Shown: positions 26,224-33,815 of the stretch, piece after piece | Numbering within the stretch: position 1 is the first letter of the stretch | Layout of the letters: the number at the start of each line of letters is the position of its first letter | Source of the DNA: Candidatus Babela massiliensis | GTDB lineage: Bacteria; Babelota; Babeliae; Babelales; Babelaceae | Reading direction: 5' to 3' | DNA: 64,000 bases | NCBI RefSeq assembly: GCF_000513475.1 | Contig: NC_023003.1 | Coordinates: 558,001 to 622,000, forward strand | Notes under the pieces: generated by a model | Seen by the model: the letters and a program-made list of their open reading frames with translations, nothing else | Told to the model about the DNA's origin: nothing | Database searches by the model: none | Made by a program: the position numbers and the translations under genes

Positions 26224-26913
26224 TTAATCTTTTTTCAAGTTAATATCTAAACCTTTAGCAATAGTCTCAATATCACTCAAAAATTTTTCTGATTTTCTTG
26301 ATTTATAACATTGATAAGTATTATTAAGCATATTTACAATATCTTTTGATTTAATTTGATTGGGGTTTCTTATAATTTCCTTTTTAATACCTGAGACTAA
26401 TGTCTTAATATCATTATCAGAAAAGTCGCTGATAATACTAAAATCACCAAAACATTTTTCTCCTATAACTATGCTAGGATCGTTTTGAGATATATCATGT
26501 ATTTTATAAGGTTTACCATTAAAGTAAAATGATATAAACATTTCTCCTTTTGCAAAGCCTATAGAAACTGACTTAATTCCGCTTTCTTTTACTTGTTTTC
26601 TAAATATATTACCTAAATAAGAACTTTTTTCTTTACTTTCAACTAATTTAGTTAAATCTCTAAATTCACTATTAATTGTAGACAAATTATTAATCTCTTT
26701 TTTGGCCTCTTCAAAGGCTTTTACAAAATCCTCAGTTTTTAAATCACCAATAACATAATGAAAAACAAGTGTCTTCAGCTCAGTCGGTAATAAATTAAAA
26801 TAATTTTCTTCAGATTTCGTTACTTTTTCTTGATTTGTTTTATCTTCTTTTTCCATTGATACTAAATTACCTGTTAATAAACATAATAACAGTATCGATA
26901 ATTTATTTTTCAT
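26224..26913 (-). CDS. exported F-box-like protein with divergent C-terminal module
   Basis: 229 residues. Signal peptide LSILLLCLLTGNLVSM; F-box-like FNLLPTELKTLVFHYVIGDL with a longer spacer to INNLSTINSEFRDLT; then a C-terminal domain resembling that of the neighbouring proteins: a beta part (VSIGFAKGEMFISFYFNGKP) and a helical part (NDIKTLVSGIKKEI, MLNNTYQCYKSR, IETIAKGLDINLKKD). Similarity to the module is visible only by pattern. GGAG precedes the ATG, and the 29-base gap to the upstream F-box gene suggests one transcript ending at the terminator 26162-26187. Confidence 0.75.
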   Translation of the reverse strand: MKNKLSILLLCLLTGNLVSMEKEDKTNQEKVTKSEENYFNLLPTELKTLVFHYVIGDLKTEDFVKAFEEAKKEINNLSTINSEFRDLTKLVESKEKSSYLGNIFRKQVKESGIKSVSIGFAKGEMFISFYFNGKPYKIHDISQNDPSIVIGEKCFGDFSIISDFSDNDIKTLVSGIKKEIIRNPNQIKSKDIVNMLNNTYQCYKSRKSEKFLSDIETIAKGLDINLKKD

Positions 26914-26942
26914 TCTAACTCCATTTATTAATTTTAATTAAG

Positions 26943-27596
26943 TTAAATTAAACCAAAAGTAACTTTATTTTTATAATTTAGACTTTCTTTACATTTAAAT
27001 AGATCAAATATAGCTTGAGCAATAGACCTTATATTTTGAACACTCATATTATTATGATTCATTTGAGAATATATGTAAGATTGAGCCAAAGTCATAGCTA
27101 TGGGCAACAGTTCTTCGTCAGTTTTATCTCTTAACTTTAATACTAAATCTTTAATAAAAATATTAAGATCGTGTTGATTGATTATTCCTATCACTTGAGC
27201 AACTTCTATATTTTTTTGGCGCACATCAGCAGAATTTTGAAAATTAAATTGAGCTATATAAGATTTCTGGTCTACTATAAAAGATAAAGATTCATTTTCT
27301 TTATTAAAATTAAGACTAAGATCAGTAACTTTTTTACAAAAATTTGCTCTTATAGTCTTAATAAGATATGATTTAGGATCTAAAGTTAAATGTCTCATTT
27401 CTTTATTAACTTTAGACAAAGTATTTATTGCCTTATTAATTTGATCTAAATCATATCTACCTGCTACATACTCAAAAACCAATAGTTTAATTTCTCTAGG
27501 TAATAAATCCCAATTAGATTCACCTATTTCGGCATGCATAGACATTAATTTGCCTATAAATAATAAGCTCATCCATAAAATTAACTTTTTCTTCAT
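26943..27596 (-). CDS. exported F-box-like protein with C-terminal beta/helical module
   Basis: 217 residues from ATG at 27596 (GAG 7 bases upstream; the frame opens at 27611). Signal peptide LILWMSLLFIGKLMSM. F-box-like WDLLPREIKLLVFEYVAGRY (residues 29-48), then the F-box second half DLDQINKAINTLSKVNKEMR. The module starts near residue 92 (LSLNFNKENESLSFIVDQKS, YIAQFNF) and continues as helices (IEVAQVIGIINQHDLNIFIK, EELLPIAMTLAQSYIYSQMN, IRSIAQAIFDLF). A perfect promoter lies at 27645-27672. Candidate exported mimic of host F-box proteins (inference). Confidence 0.82.
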   Translation of the reverse strand: MKKKLILWMSLLFIGKLMSMHAEIGESNWDLLPREIKLLVFEYVAGRYDLDQINKAINTLSKVNKEMRHLTLDPKSYLIKTIRANFCKKVTDLSLNFNKENESLSFIVDQKSYIAQFNFQNSADVRQKNIEVAQVIGIINQHDLNIFIKDLVLKLRDKTDEELLPIAMTLAQSYIYSQMNHNNMSVQNIRSIAQAIFDLFKCKESLNYKNKVTFGLI

Positions 27597-27644
27597 TTCA
27601 ATCTCATTCATTAATTTATTTCAAATAAATAATTATTAATAATA

Positions 27645-27672
27645 ATTATACAATACTTTTCAGTTTTGTCAA
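27645..27672 (-). promoter_or_regulatory. consensus sigma70 promoter (TTGACA-N16-TATAAT)
   Basis: On the minus strand TTGACA (27672-27667), 16 bases, TATAAT (27650-27645). Both hexamers are perfect. It drives the F-box gene starting at 27596 and probably the 26224 gene. Confidence 0.88.
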
Positions 27673-27701
27673 AATTTGTCGATAAACTTAAAAGTAGAAA
27701 T

Positions 27702-27727
27702 AAAAATACCCGGCTTTCACCAGGTAT
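27702..27727 (-). terminator. intrinsic terminator after small exported protein gene
   Basis: On the minus strand ATACCTGG / TGAAAG / CCGGGTAT then TTTTTATTT. One G-U pair. A nearly identical terminator stands at 28946-28973. Confidence 0.85.
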
Positions 27728-27750
27728 TAATTTTAGAAGTGTATCAATAG

Positions 27751-28137
27751 TTATGCAATACGACAATTCATATTAAGTCGACCTTCTCCAGCACCATTAA
27801 TAAAGCCTTCGTGATCTTTAAATAGCTTTTCTCCCGCTGCCTTTACATCCGCTGCTGTCATATTTGGATATCTTTTTAAAGCAGTTAAAGCATTTGCATC
27901 TGCTTCAGGAAAATTAGCTTTCCATTTTCTACTTATAAGTCTAACAGCATCGTCAGCATTACCATCATCTTTTATATTTAAAAATGCTTGCTTTGCTGCT
28001 TCAAACTCATTTCTATTATTCTTTTCGCTATTTTCTGTAATATAATTAACTATATCAATCCAATGAGGATCTTCTAAAATAGCATTAATACTCATAGTAT
28101 TAATCAAAATAATTATAAATAATATCATTTTTTTCAT
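27751..28137 (-). CDS. small exported protein, paralogue A (island-specific family)
   Basis: 128 residues. Signal peptide MILFIIILINTMSINA; mature part about 110 residues: DPHWIDIVNYITENSEKNNR, AAKQAFLNIKDDG, RLISRKWKANFPEADANALT, RYPNMTAADVKAAGEKLF, KDHEGFINGAGEGRLNMNCRI. It is close to identical with the 28997-29389 protein in its last 75 residues. I recognise no family. The Trp/Tyr pattern and single terminal Cys are conserved in both. It follows the 28152 F-box gene by 14 bases, as its paralogue follows the coiled-coil gene by 9 bases, so the protein pair is kept as a unit. Confidence 0.8.
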   Translation of the reverse strand: MKKMILFIIILINTMSINAILEDPHWIDIVNYITENSEKNNRNEFEAAKQAFLNIKDDGNADDAVRLISRKWKANFPEADANALTALKRYPNMTAADVKAAGEKLFKDHEGFINGAGEGRLNMNCRIA

Positions 28138-28151
28138 TTTTTATATCCTTA

Positions 28152-28805
28152 TTAAAGCTCAAAGAAATTTTTTCTAGAATAAATTATACCTCTTTTAGTA
28201 GAGAATAAGTTAAATATTGCAGCAGCAACTCTTCTTATTTTATCCTTCATAATATCATTATCTTCATCTTCGGCATACTCATAAGATTGTACCAACGACA
28301 TAGCAAAATCTGCCAATTCTTCATCAGATTTGCCATGTAATTTACATACTACATTTTGAATCAACTGATTTAACTCTGCCTCATTCAGAGATTCTATTAC
28401 TCTTGCTACTTCTTGATTGTGTTGATATATGGCATTAGCTGTACTAGCATTATTTTTCGCTTCATAATGTCTACCACCAACATCAAAAGCTAATGTTTCT
28501 TTATTCTTTGTAAAATCTACATTAACATTAGTTGCTTTTTTGACAAAGTTATTTTTTATACTATTAATTAGATAGGCTTTTTCATCCTCAAGAGTTAATC
28601 CTCTCAATTCTTTATTAACTTTTGACAAAGTATTTATTGCTGTATTTACTTGATTTATATCATATCTTCCAGCTACATATTCAAAAATTAGTAACTTTAC
28701 TTCTGATGGCAAAGAGTTAAAGTCATGAACAGACTCTTCTGCTTGCATCGATATCAAATTCATAGTCAAAATACTTGTAAGAACTAAAATCAATTTACTT
28801 TTCAT
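28152..28805 (-). CDS. exported F-box-like protein with C-terminal module, duplicated
   Basis: 217 residues from ATG at 28805 (AGG 6-7 bases upstream). The frame runs to 28883, but the promoter at 28866-28893 puts the transcript start near 28858, excluding earlier ATGs. Signal peptide LILVLTSILTMNLISM; F-box-like FNSLPSEVKLLIFEYVAGRY with DINQVNTAINTLSKVNKELR; module from residue about 95: VNVDFTKNKETLAFDVGGRH, VARVIESLNEAELNQLIQNV, KLHGKSDEELADFAMSLVQS, IRRVAAAIFNLF. The module is almost identical to the end of the 825-residue protein, down to silent sites. Confidence 0.83.
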   Translation of the reverse strand: MKSKLILVLTSILTMNLISMQAEESVHDFNSLPSEVKLLIFEYVAGRYDINQVNTAINTLSKVNKELRGLTLEDEKAYLINSIKNNFVKKATNVNVDFTKNKETLAFDVGGRHYEAKNNASTANAIYQHNQEVARVIESLNEAELNQLIQNVVCKLHGKSDEELADFAMSLVQSYEYAEDEDNDIMKDKIRRVAAAIFNLFSTKRGIIYSRKNFFEL

Positions 28806-28865
28806 ATTTATCCTCATATTATATTTATAATTATTGATCATATGTAAAAATATGTTTACATAATA

Positions 28866-28893
28866 ATTATAATTTAATGTCAATTATTGTCAA
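28866..28893 (-). promoter_or_regulatory. consensus sigma70 promoter (TTGACA-N16-TATAAT)
   Basis: On the minus strand TTGACA (28893-28888), 16-base spacer, TATAAT (28871-28866). Both hexamers are perfect. A second TTGACA inside the spacer (28883-28878) has no matching -10. It drives the 28152 F-box gene and the 27751 small gene. Confidence 0.88.
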
Positions 28894-28945
28894 TTTGAAA
28901 TAAATGATAATCGAGAATACTCTATGAAATTAAAATGCTTTGAAA

Positions 28946-28973
28946 ATAAAAATACCCGGCTTTCACCGGGTAT
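28946..28973 (-). terminator. intrinsic terminator after the second small exported gene
   Basis: On the minus strand ATACCCGG / TGAAAG / CCGGGTAT then TTTTTATTTTC. A perfect 8-bp stem; sister of 27702-27727, copied with the flanking gene. Confidence 0.9.
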
Positions 28974-29785
28974 CAATTTTAGAAGTATATCAATAGTTAT
29001 GGAATACGGCAATTCATATTAAGTTGACCTTCTCCAGCCCCATTAATAAAGCCTTCATGATCCCTAAATAGCTTTTCTCCTGCTGCCTTTACATCCGCTG
29101 CTGTCATATTTGGATATCTTTTTAAACTCTTTAAAGTCTTTGCATCTGCTTCAGGAAAATTAGTTTTCCATTTTCTACTGATAAGCCTAGCTACATCTTC
29201 AGCAGGACCATCCTCCCTGATATTTAAAAAAGCCTGTTTTGCTAACTCAAATTCATTCCTATTATTATTCTCAGCGTTAGATATAATATAACGTACTATA
29301 CTAGTCCAATGCTTAGCCTCTATCGCAGCTTCAGAACACCTAAATGTAAAAAAGTTTAAAAAAATTATAAATAAAAATATTTTCTTCATAATAAATTCCT
29401 ATAAAATTTCAAAATCTATACGAGCCGCATAATCTATACTTGTTTTATCATTAAATAAGTTAAATATAGCAGCAGCAATCTTCCTTATATTCTTTTTCAT
29501 ATCATCATTATCTTCATCTTCAGCATAGAAATAGGACTGTTGCAACGACATAGCAAAATCCGCTAATTCCTCATCAGATTTGCCATGTAATTTACCTACT
29601 ACATCTTGAATCAACTGATTTAACTCTGCATCATTCAGAGATTCTATTACTCTTGCTACTTCTTGATTATGTTGATATATCGCATCATTTCTAGTAGGAT
29701 TACGCTTCGCTTCATAATGTCTACCACCAACATCAAAAGCTAATGTTTCATTATTCTTTGTAAAATCTACATTAACATTAGTTGG
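28947..29785 (-). repeat. duplicated segment matching 27700-28530
   Basis: Terminator, small exported gene and C-terminal module coding sequence occur twice in the same order: 27700-28137 plus about 28185-28530, and 28947-29389 plus about 29435-29785. Long runs match exactly, for example TTCATAATGTCTACCACCAA and ACATCAAAAGCTAATGTTTC. The N-terminal parts of the upstream genes differ (F-box versus coiled coil), so the duplication joint lies inside a gene at the module boundary. Confidence 0.85.
28997..29389 (-). CDS. small exported protein, paralogue B (island-specific family)
   Basis: 130 residues. Signal peptide IFLFIIFLNFFTFRCSEA; mature part KHWTSIVRYIISNAENNNRN, LAKQAFLNIREDG, RLISRKWKTNFPEADAKTLK, RYPNMTAADVKAAGEKLF, RDHEGFINGAGEGQLNMNCRI. 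It shares about 80% of its mature residues with paralogue A while the signal peptides differ. Last gene of the presumed operon barrel - coiled-coil protein - this gene, ended by the terminator at 28946-28973. Function unknown. Confidence 0.8.
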   Translation of the reverse strand: MKKIFLFIIFLNFFTFRCSEAAIEAKHWTSIVRYIISNAENNNRNEFELAKQAFLNIREDGPAEDVARLISRKWKTNFPEADAKTLKSLKRYPNMTAADVKAAGEKLFRDHEGFINGAGEGQLNMNCRIP

Positions 29786-31876
29786 TCCTGCTGCTGGAGG
29801 AGGAGTCGCCGGTGGAGGTGCTCCAGCACCTGCTCTTAATTCATCTACTCTTTGTTCAATATTTGCAAGATCATCAGATAATTCTCTTCTACGTTGATCA
29901 TATCGATTTTCAAAGTCCTGACGAGTAGGCGCATCAAGAAGAGGATTAGATATTATAGCAGCAAATTGATTATCTAGATTTATATGTTTGGTTTGAGCGC
30001 TTACTAATTTAGCTACTAACTCTGCTTGTCTAGCCGCATCATAAGTAGCAAGTTGTCCTCTCAATGCATTAGATTCTGTTGCTAAAGCATTAAGTTGAGC
30101 AAGTAGACCATTAGCCTCGTTCTTAATTCTTTGTATCTCAGCATCTCTTTGTTGTTCTAATTGAGTTAACTTGGCTCTCATTTGATTCATATAACCATCA
30201 ATTTGAGCAAAACCATGATCAATTTGATTAATTACAGGTACTAAATGAGCAGCATTATCAGCATCACTAATTACGGCATTATTTGTATTTATAATTGCTT
30301 GTCTTTCATGATTTAAATCCTGATATTCTCCATCAAAGACCAAAAGCTGCGCTGCTAAACTGTCTACATTATTAATGTTAAATGTATTAAGAATAGTAGT
30401 TACAAAATTTTTAATATCATTAACTTGTACATTCAACTTAGTATTAATGAAATTATTTAACTCATTAATAACCTGATTTCTTTGAGCTAATTTTTGAGCA
30501 TCTTCTTGTTGTTTTCTACCTCTTGAGGCTAGCTCTGCATCGATTTTAGTAATTTCAGCACCAAATGCCGTATTTTCACTATCAATGTTATTTATATTAA
30601 ATGCATTAATTTGATTTTGCAAAGAGCCTGGATTTAATAGAACAGCAGCATCTGTTTTAAGATCATTTAAATCAGGCAGAACTTTAGCATATATATCATT
30701 TACAGCAACCCACTTATGAGATAATTGAACCTTCAAAGCATTTAATTCATTAATACTTCTAGCTGATAAATTAGTACCAAACTGAGCTCTAAATTGAGTC
30801 AATTCATTTTCTAATGTTCTAGCTCTATTTCTTATAGCAACAAGACGATCATTAAAATTTTTCTCAATATTTTGTTGAGCTGCTTGAATTTGACCATATC
30901 TCGCTTGAACATTAGGTGCATTAATCAAATTATAATTATTTACTTCTGATTTTAAAGGCCCCGCTGGAAGTTCAATAAAATCATTATCAACTTTAAGATT
31001 TAATAATCTAGTTAAAGCTTGAACATAATTACTATCAAACTCATGAACAGCCGTATCTAAATCTCTTTTATCTTTTTCAAGATCAACTAAAGTCGCTCCT
31101 ACAGGCTTATTAATTAATGAATTAATCTTATTAGCACTCGCTGAAGCTGCTTGATTCAACTGTTTAACAATATTTAATTCCTGCTGAACTCTTGCCGGAT
31201 TACCTTTAGGCAAAACTGGCTGTGATGGCTGTTGTGGCGGCACAACCGGTGGTTGAGGACGTACTGGCGGAACTACAGGTGGTTGTACAGGTCTAACTGG
31301 CTGACTAGGTGGTGTAACCGGCTGTTGTGGTTGTACAGGTTTAACCGGAGGAATTACCGGCTGTGTTGGCGGGGTAATAGGTTGTTGTGGCTTGACTGGC
31401 GGAACTACCGGTGGTTGTACAGGCCTAACTGGCTGAGTAGGCGGCGTCACAGGTTTCTGCGGTTGCACAGGTTTAACCGGAGGAATTACCGGCTGTGTTG
31501 GCGGTGTAATAGGTTGTTGCGGCTTGACTGGCGGAACTACCGGTTGTGTTGGCGGCGTTACTGGTTGTTGCGGTTGAACAGGCGGCGTTACCGGTGCAGT
31601 AGCTGCTTGTGCTCTTAATTGATCGATACTTTGGCCCGTTAAATTTTTAATAGCATCATCAACATTCTTAATGCTAACTTTAGGCGGATTTTGAGCCATA
31701 TATCGATCGTAAGCATCGATCAAATTCTGTCTATTTTGCGGAGTTTTTGACCTTGAATAAGGTACAATATACTGATCCCTTATGCTTCGAGGCGTTATTA
31801 CATTCCTCATAGCATAGATCTCGGGCCCTGCTATAAACAGGGTCAAAAATCCAAAAATTATTAATTTATTTTTCAT
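29399..31876 (-). CDS. large exported proline-rich coiled-coil protein with C-terminal module
   Basis: 825 residues. Signal peptide LIIFGFLTLFIAGPEIYAM (residues 5-23); residues about 95-225 are proline-rich repeats (VTPPTQPVVPPVKPQQP and variants); about 235-690 is a long Ala/Gln/Asn/Leu-rich coiled-coil array (NARVQ, IEKNFNDRLVAIRNRARTLE, QQRDAEIQRIKNEANGLLAQ); a short Gly/Pro hinge (GAGAPPPATPPPAAGPTN); and the module VNVDFTKNNETLAFDVGGRH to IAAAIFNLF. It follows the outer-membrane barrel gene by 11 bases. The layout suggests an envelope-spanning or surface-exposed rod, with the module exported at its tip (inference). Confidence 0.82.
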   Translation of the reverse strand: MKNKLIIFGFLTLFIAGPEIYAMRNVITPRSIRDQYIVPYSRSKTPQNRQNLIDAYDRYMAQNPPKVSIKNVDDAIKNLTGQSIDQLRAQAATAPVTPPVQPQQPVTPPTQPVVPPVKPQQPITPPTQPVIPPVKPVQPQKPVTPPTQPVRPVQPPVVPPVKPQQPITPPTQPVIPPVKPVQPQQPVTPPSQPVRPVQPPVVPPVRPQPPVVPPQQPSQPVLPKGNPARVQQELNIVKQLNQAASASANKINSLINKPVGATLVDLEKDKRDLDTAVHEFDSNYVQALTRLLNLKVDNDFIELPAGPLKSEVNNYNLINAPNVQARYGQIQAAQQNIEKNFNDRLVAIRNRARTLENELTQFRAQFGTNLSARSINELNALKVQLSHKWVAVNDIYAKVLPDLNDLKTDAAVLLNPGSLQNQINAFNINNIDSENTAFGAEITKIDAELASRGRKQQEDAQKLAQRNQVINELNNFINTKLNVQVNDIKNFVTTILNTFNINNVDSLAAQLLVFDGEYQDLNHERQAIINTNNAVISDADNAAHLVPVINQIDHGFAQIDGYMNQMRAKLTQLEQQRDAEIQRIKNEANGLLAQLNALATESNALRGQLATYDAARQAELVAKLVSAQTKHINLDNQFAAIISNPLLDAPTRQDFENRYDQRRRELSDDLANIEQRVDELRAGAGAPPPATPPPAAGPTNVNVDFTKNNETLAFDVGGRHYEAKRNPTRNDAIYQHNQEVARVIESLNDAELNQLIQDVVGKLHGKSDEELADFAMSLQQSYFYAEDEDNDDMKKNIRKIAAAIFNLFNDKTSIDYAARIDFEIL
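31222..31590 (-). repeat. GC-richer tandem repeats encoding the Pro-rich stretch
   Basis: Repeated GGCGG(C/A/G)GT(C/T/A)AC(C/T/A)GG and TTGTTG(T/C)GGCTT blocks with periods of about 48-100 bases encode PPTQPV.PPVKP units. GC content is far above the surroundings. On the plus strand the repeats create a spurious Trp/Arg/Leu-rich open frame. Confidence 0.75.
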
Positions 31877-31887
31877 TCATACCTCCT

Positions 31888-33489
31888 TTAGAAAGTTATA
31901 CCAATTTTGGTCCATACAAGCCATCTTTCAAGAGCAGTATTAATTTCTCCAGTTTGGAATTCATAAGATGTTCCTAAAGCAAAAAAAGCTGGACATGTCT
32001 TATTTCTTCTAATTCCTACAGAAGCATAAATAGTATTAGAAAGTACTGCAGGATGAGATGCTGATTCTAAATCTAAATCACAAGCTGAAAGTTGTAATCT
32101 GGTATAATTTGGATCATCAAACTGTACAACACTATCTTTATAATTAGCTTTAATTGTTCTTGCTGTTGTTGCAGTTCCAGCTCCATTAATGCCCTTTAAA
32201 TAAACACCTCTTACAGGATTACATTCCGGTAAATGTATATGCTCTGCTTGTCGCATAAATAAGTTGTAACCTAATTCACTTATAAAATTCCAACAACCAG
32301 AAGTTTTATTAAACTGAAATGCTTGGTTTAAAATACCCTGAAAAGCAGGATCAACTTTAATACAATGTCTTAAAGAGTTATAACCAAATGTTCCAGAACT
32401 AAAATTAGCATTGGCAAAAGCACTATTAGCTTCAACCGTTCCATTATAAGTTTCTAAGAATCTACTCCATGGTTTACCGATAAGATCAAAAGCACGAACT
32501 TGATGACTTTCAAGTAAATAACGACCATTCCACTCTAAGATCCAATCTATTTCCCAGCAATTTCTTCTATAAATATTAAAATTTGTTTCATTACCAAATA
32601 ATAATCCTAAGCTTCTATTACTACCAACCATAGCTTCAAATAGATGACGTCCTAATACATGATTTCCAGCAGGAAGAGCTATTCCTAGATAGGAAGTAGT
32701 ACTAGCCCATTCTGTTACATATGTATTATAACCAATAAATAGTTCAACGTCTGACAATCCCCATCTTTCTCTTCTTGGAAGTAAATCTTGTTGCATAAAC
32801 GCTGCTCTTACAGAGTTTACATGAGGTAAATTATTAAGACCTAGCTCTCCATTATAAGCACCACCGCCATTATTAGTTATAGTTTCTCTTAAATGTATAG
32901 TATTTCTAACTCTTTCAACTGGCATAGCTGCTTCAAACCAAAATCCTGTAGTTCCGTCTTTTTTAAGAGTTAACTGTTGTTTATAATCCAAACCGATACC
33001 AAGTTTAGATTGATGAGCTGAAAAACAAACTCTACTTGCAAAAGAGCCATTATCTAAATTAGTTGAAACTCCATTATTTGTAACAATATTAAAGTTACGA
33101 GCTTCTACATTCTTTAAAGGATTATAATCAGCAGACGATCCATAATTGGTTGAGCCTGGTGTTAATGAATCTTCAAATGCTTCTTTATATTCCTGGAAAT
33201 TGAGGCAACAATCATTACACTCTGAAGGCAAGAAATATCTTGTTAATTTTTCAGATCCACGTTTAGTAGTTTTTCCTCCATAAACTACAATTTGAAACGC
33301 TCCTCTCCAACCTGTACAACAAGTTTCCATCAAATCATTTCTAAAAAAAGATTGACGCTCTGGAGACCCTTTTTGGAAATTAGGTCTTGCTGTAAAAAAT
33401 GTATGACTAAACGTCTGTCCTCTAACGTTTGCCTGTAGCGGAACCATAAAACTGGCTATAACACCGGCAATCTTGGCAAATTTTTTCAT
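31888..33489 (-). CDS. probable outer-membrane beta-barrel protein
   Basis: 533 residues from ATG at 33489; the frame extends to 33633 but GGAG (about 33495) and the signal peptide KKFAKIAGVIASFMVPLQAN set this start. The mature part is rich in alternating polar/aromatic strands (LGIGLDYKQQLTLKKDGTTG, FWFEAAMPVERVRNTIHL, CWEIDWILEWNGRYLLE). The final segment WLVWTKIGITF ends in Phe, as substrates of the BAM complex do. Several cysteine pairs (CCTGW, CNDCC) lie near the N-terminus. First gene of the presumed three-gene operon; TATAAT at 33555-33550 (minus) may be its -10. Pore or adhesin role is inferred. Confidence 0.75.
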   Translation of the reverse strand: MKKFAKIAGVIASFMVPLQANVRGQTFSHTFFTARPNFQKGSPERQSFFRNDLMETCCTGWRGAFQIVVYGGKTTKRGSEKLTRYFLPSECNDCCLNFQEYKEAFEDSLTPGSTNYGSSADYNPLKNVEARNFNIVTNNGVSTNLDNGSFASRVCFSAHQSKLGIGLDYKQQLTLKKDGTTGFWFEAAMPVERVRNTIHLRETITNNGGGAYNGELGLNNLPHVNSVRAAFMQQDLLPRRERWGLSDVELFIGYNTYVTEWASTTSYLGIALPAGNHVLGRHLFEAMVGSNRSLGLLFGNETNFNIYRRNCWEIDWILEWNGRYLLESHQVRAFDLIGKPWSRFLETYNGTVEANSAFANANFSSGTFGYNSLRHCIKVDPAFQGILNQAFQFNKTSGCWNFISELGYNLFMRQAEHIHLPECNPVRGVYLKGINGAGTATTARTIKANYKDSVVQFDDPNYTRLQLSACDLDLESASHPAVLSNTIYASVGIRRNKTCPAFFALGTSYEFQTGEINTALERWLVWTKIGITF

Positions 33490-33815
33490 AAGTACTCCTT
33501 TTATGAATGATACGATAAATATTACTTTGTTCTTTTCTAGCATCTTTGTATTATAGAAGTCAATTATTTCAACATAGTATCGATCATGGATTTGACCAAG
33601 ATTTTGCCCGGCATATTTCAACACCTTACACATTTAATTATTCAAATAAAAAAAATTAAAAACTTTCTATTTGTAATAATAATTTTACTTCTTTTACGTA
33701 AATAAAAACAATAATTTGTTGTTTTTGATAAAACGGTCGACTGATATAAAAAAATATATTAAATTTAATAATATATTAAAATTAATTATAATTATTCAAA
33801 TTAGGACATATTTCT
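33490..33815. other. divergent intergenic region, barrel gene / hisS
   Basis: 326 bases. Minus strand: TATAAT at 33555-33550 without a good -35 at the right distance. Plus strand: AATATATTAAATTTAAT-type AT repeats near 33750-33785 and AGGA before hisS. No genes or strong hairpins seen. Confidence 0.4.

Noticed and set aside
31232-31618. Plus-strand open frame rich in Trp, Arg, Leu, Tyr
   Set aside because: It is the complement of the proline-repeat coding sequence of the 825-residue gene; composition follows from the repeats.
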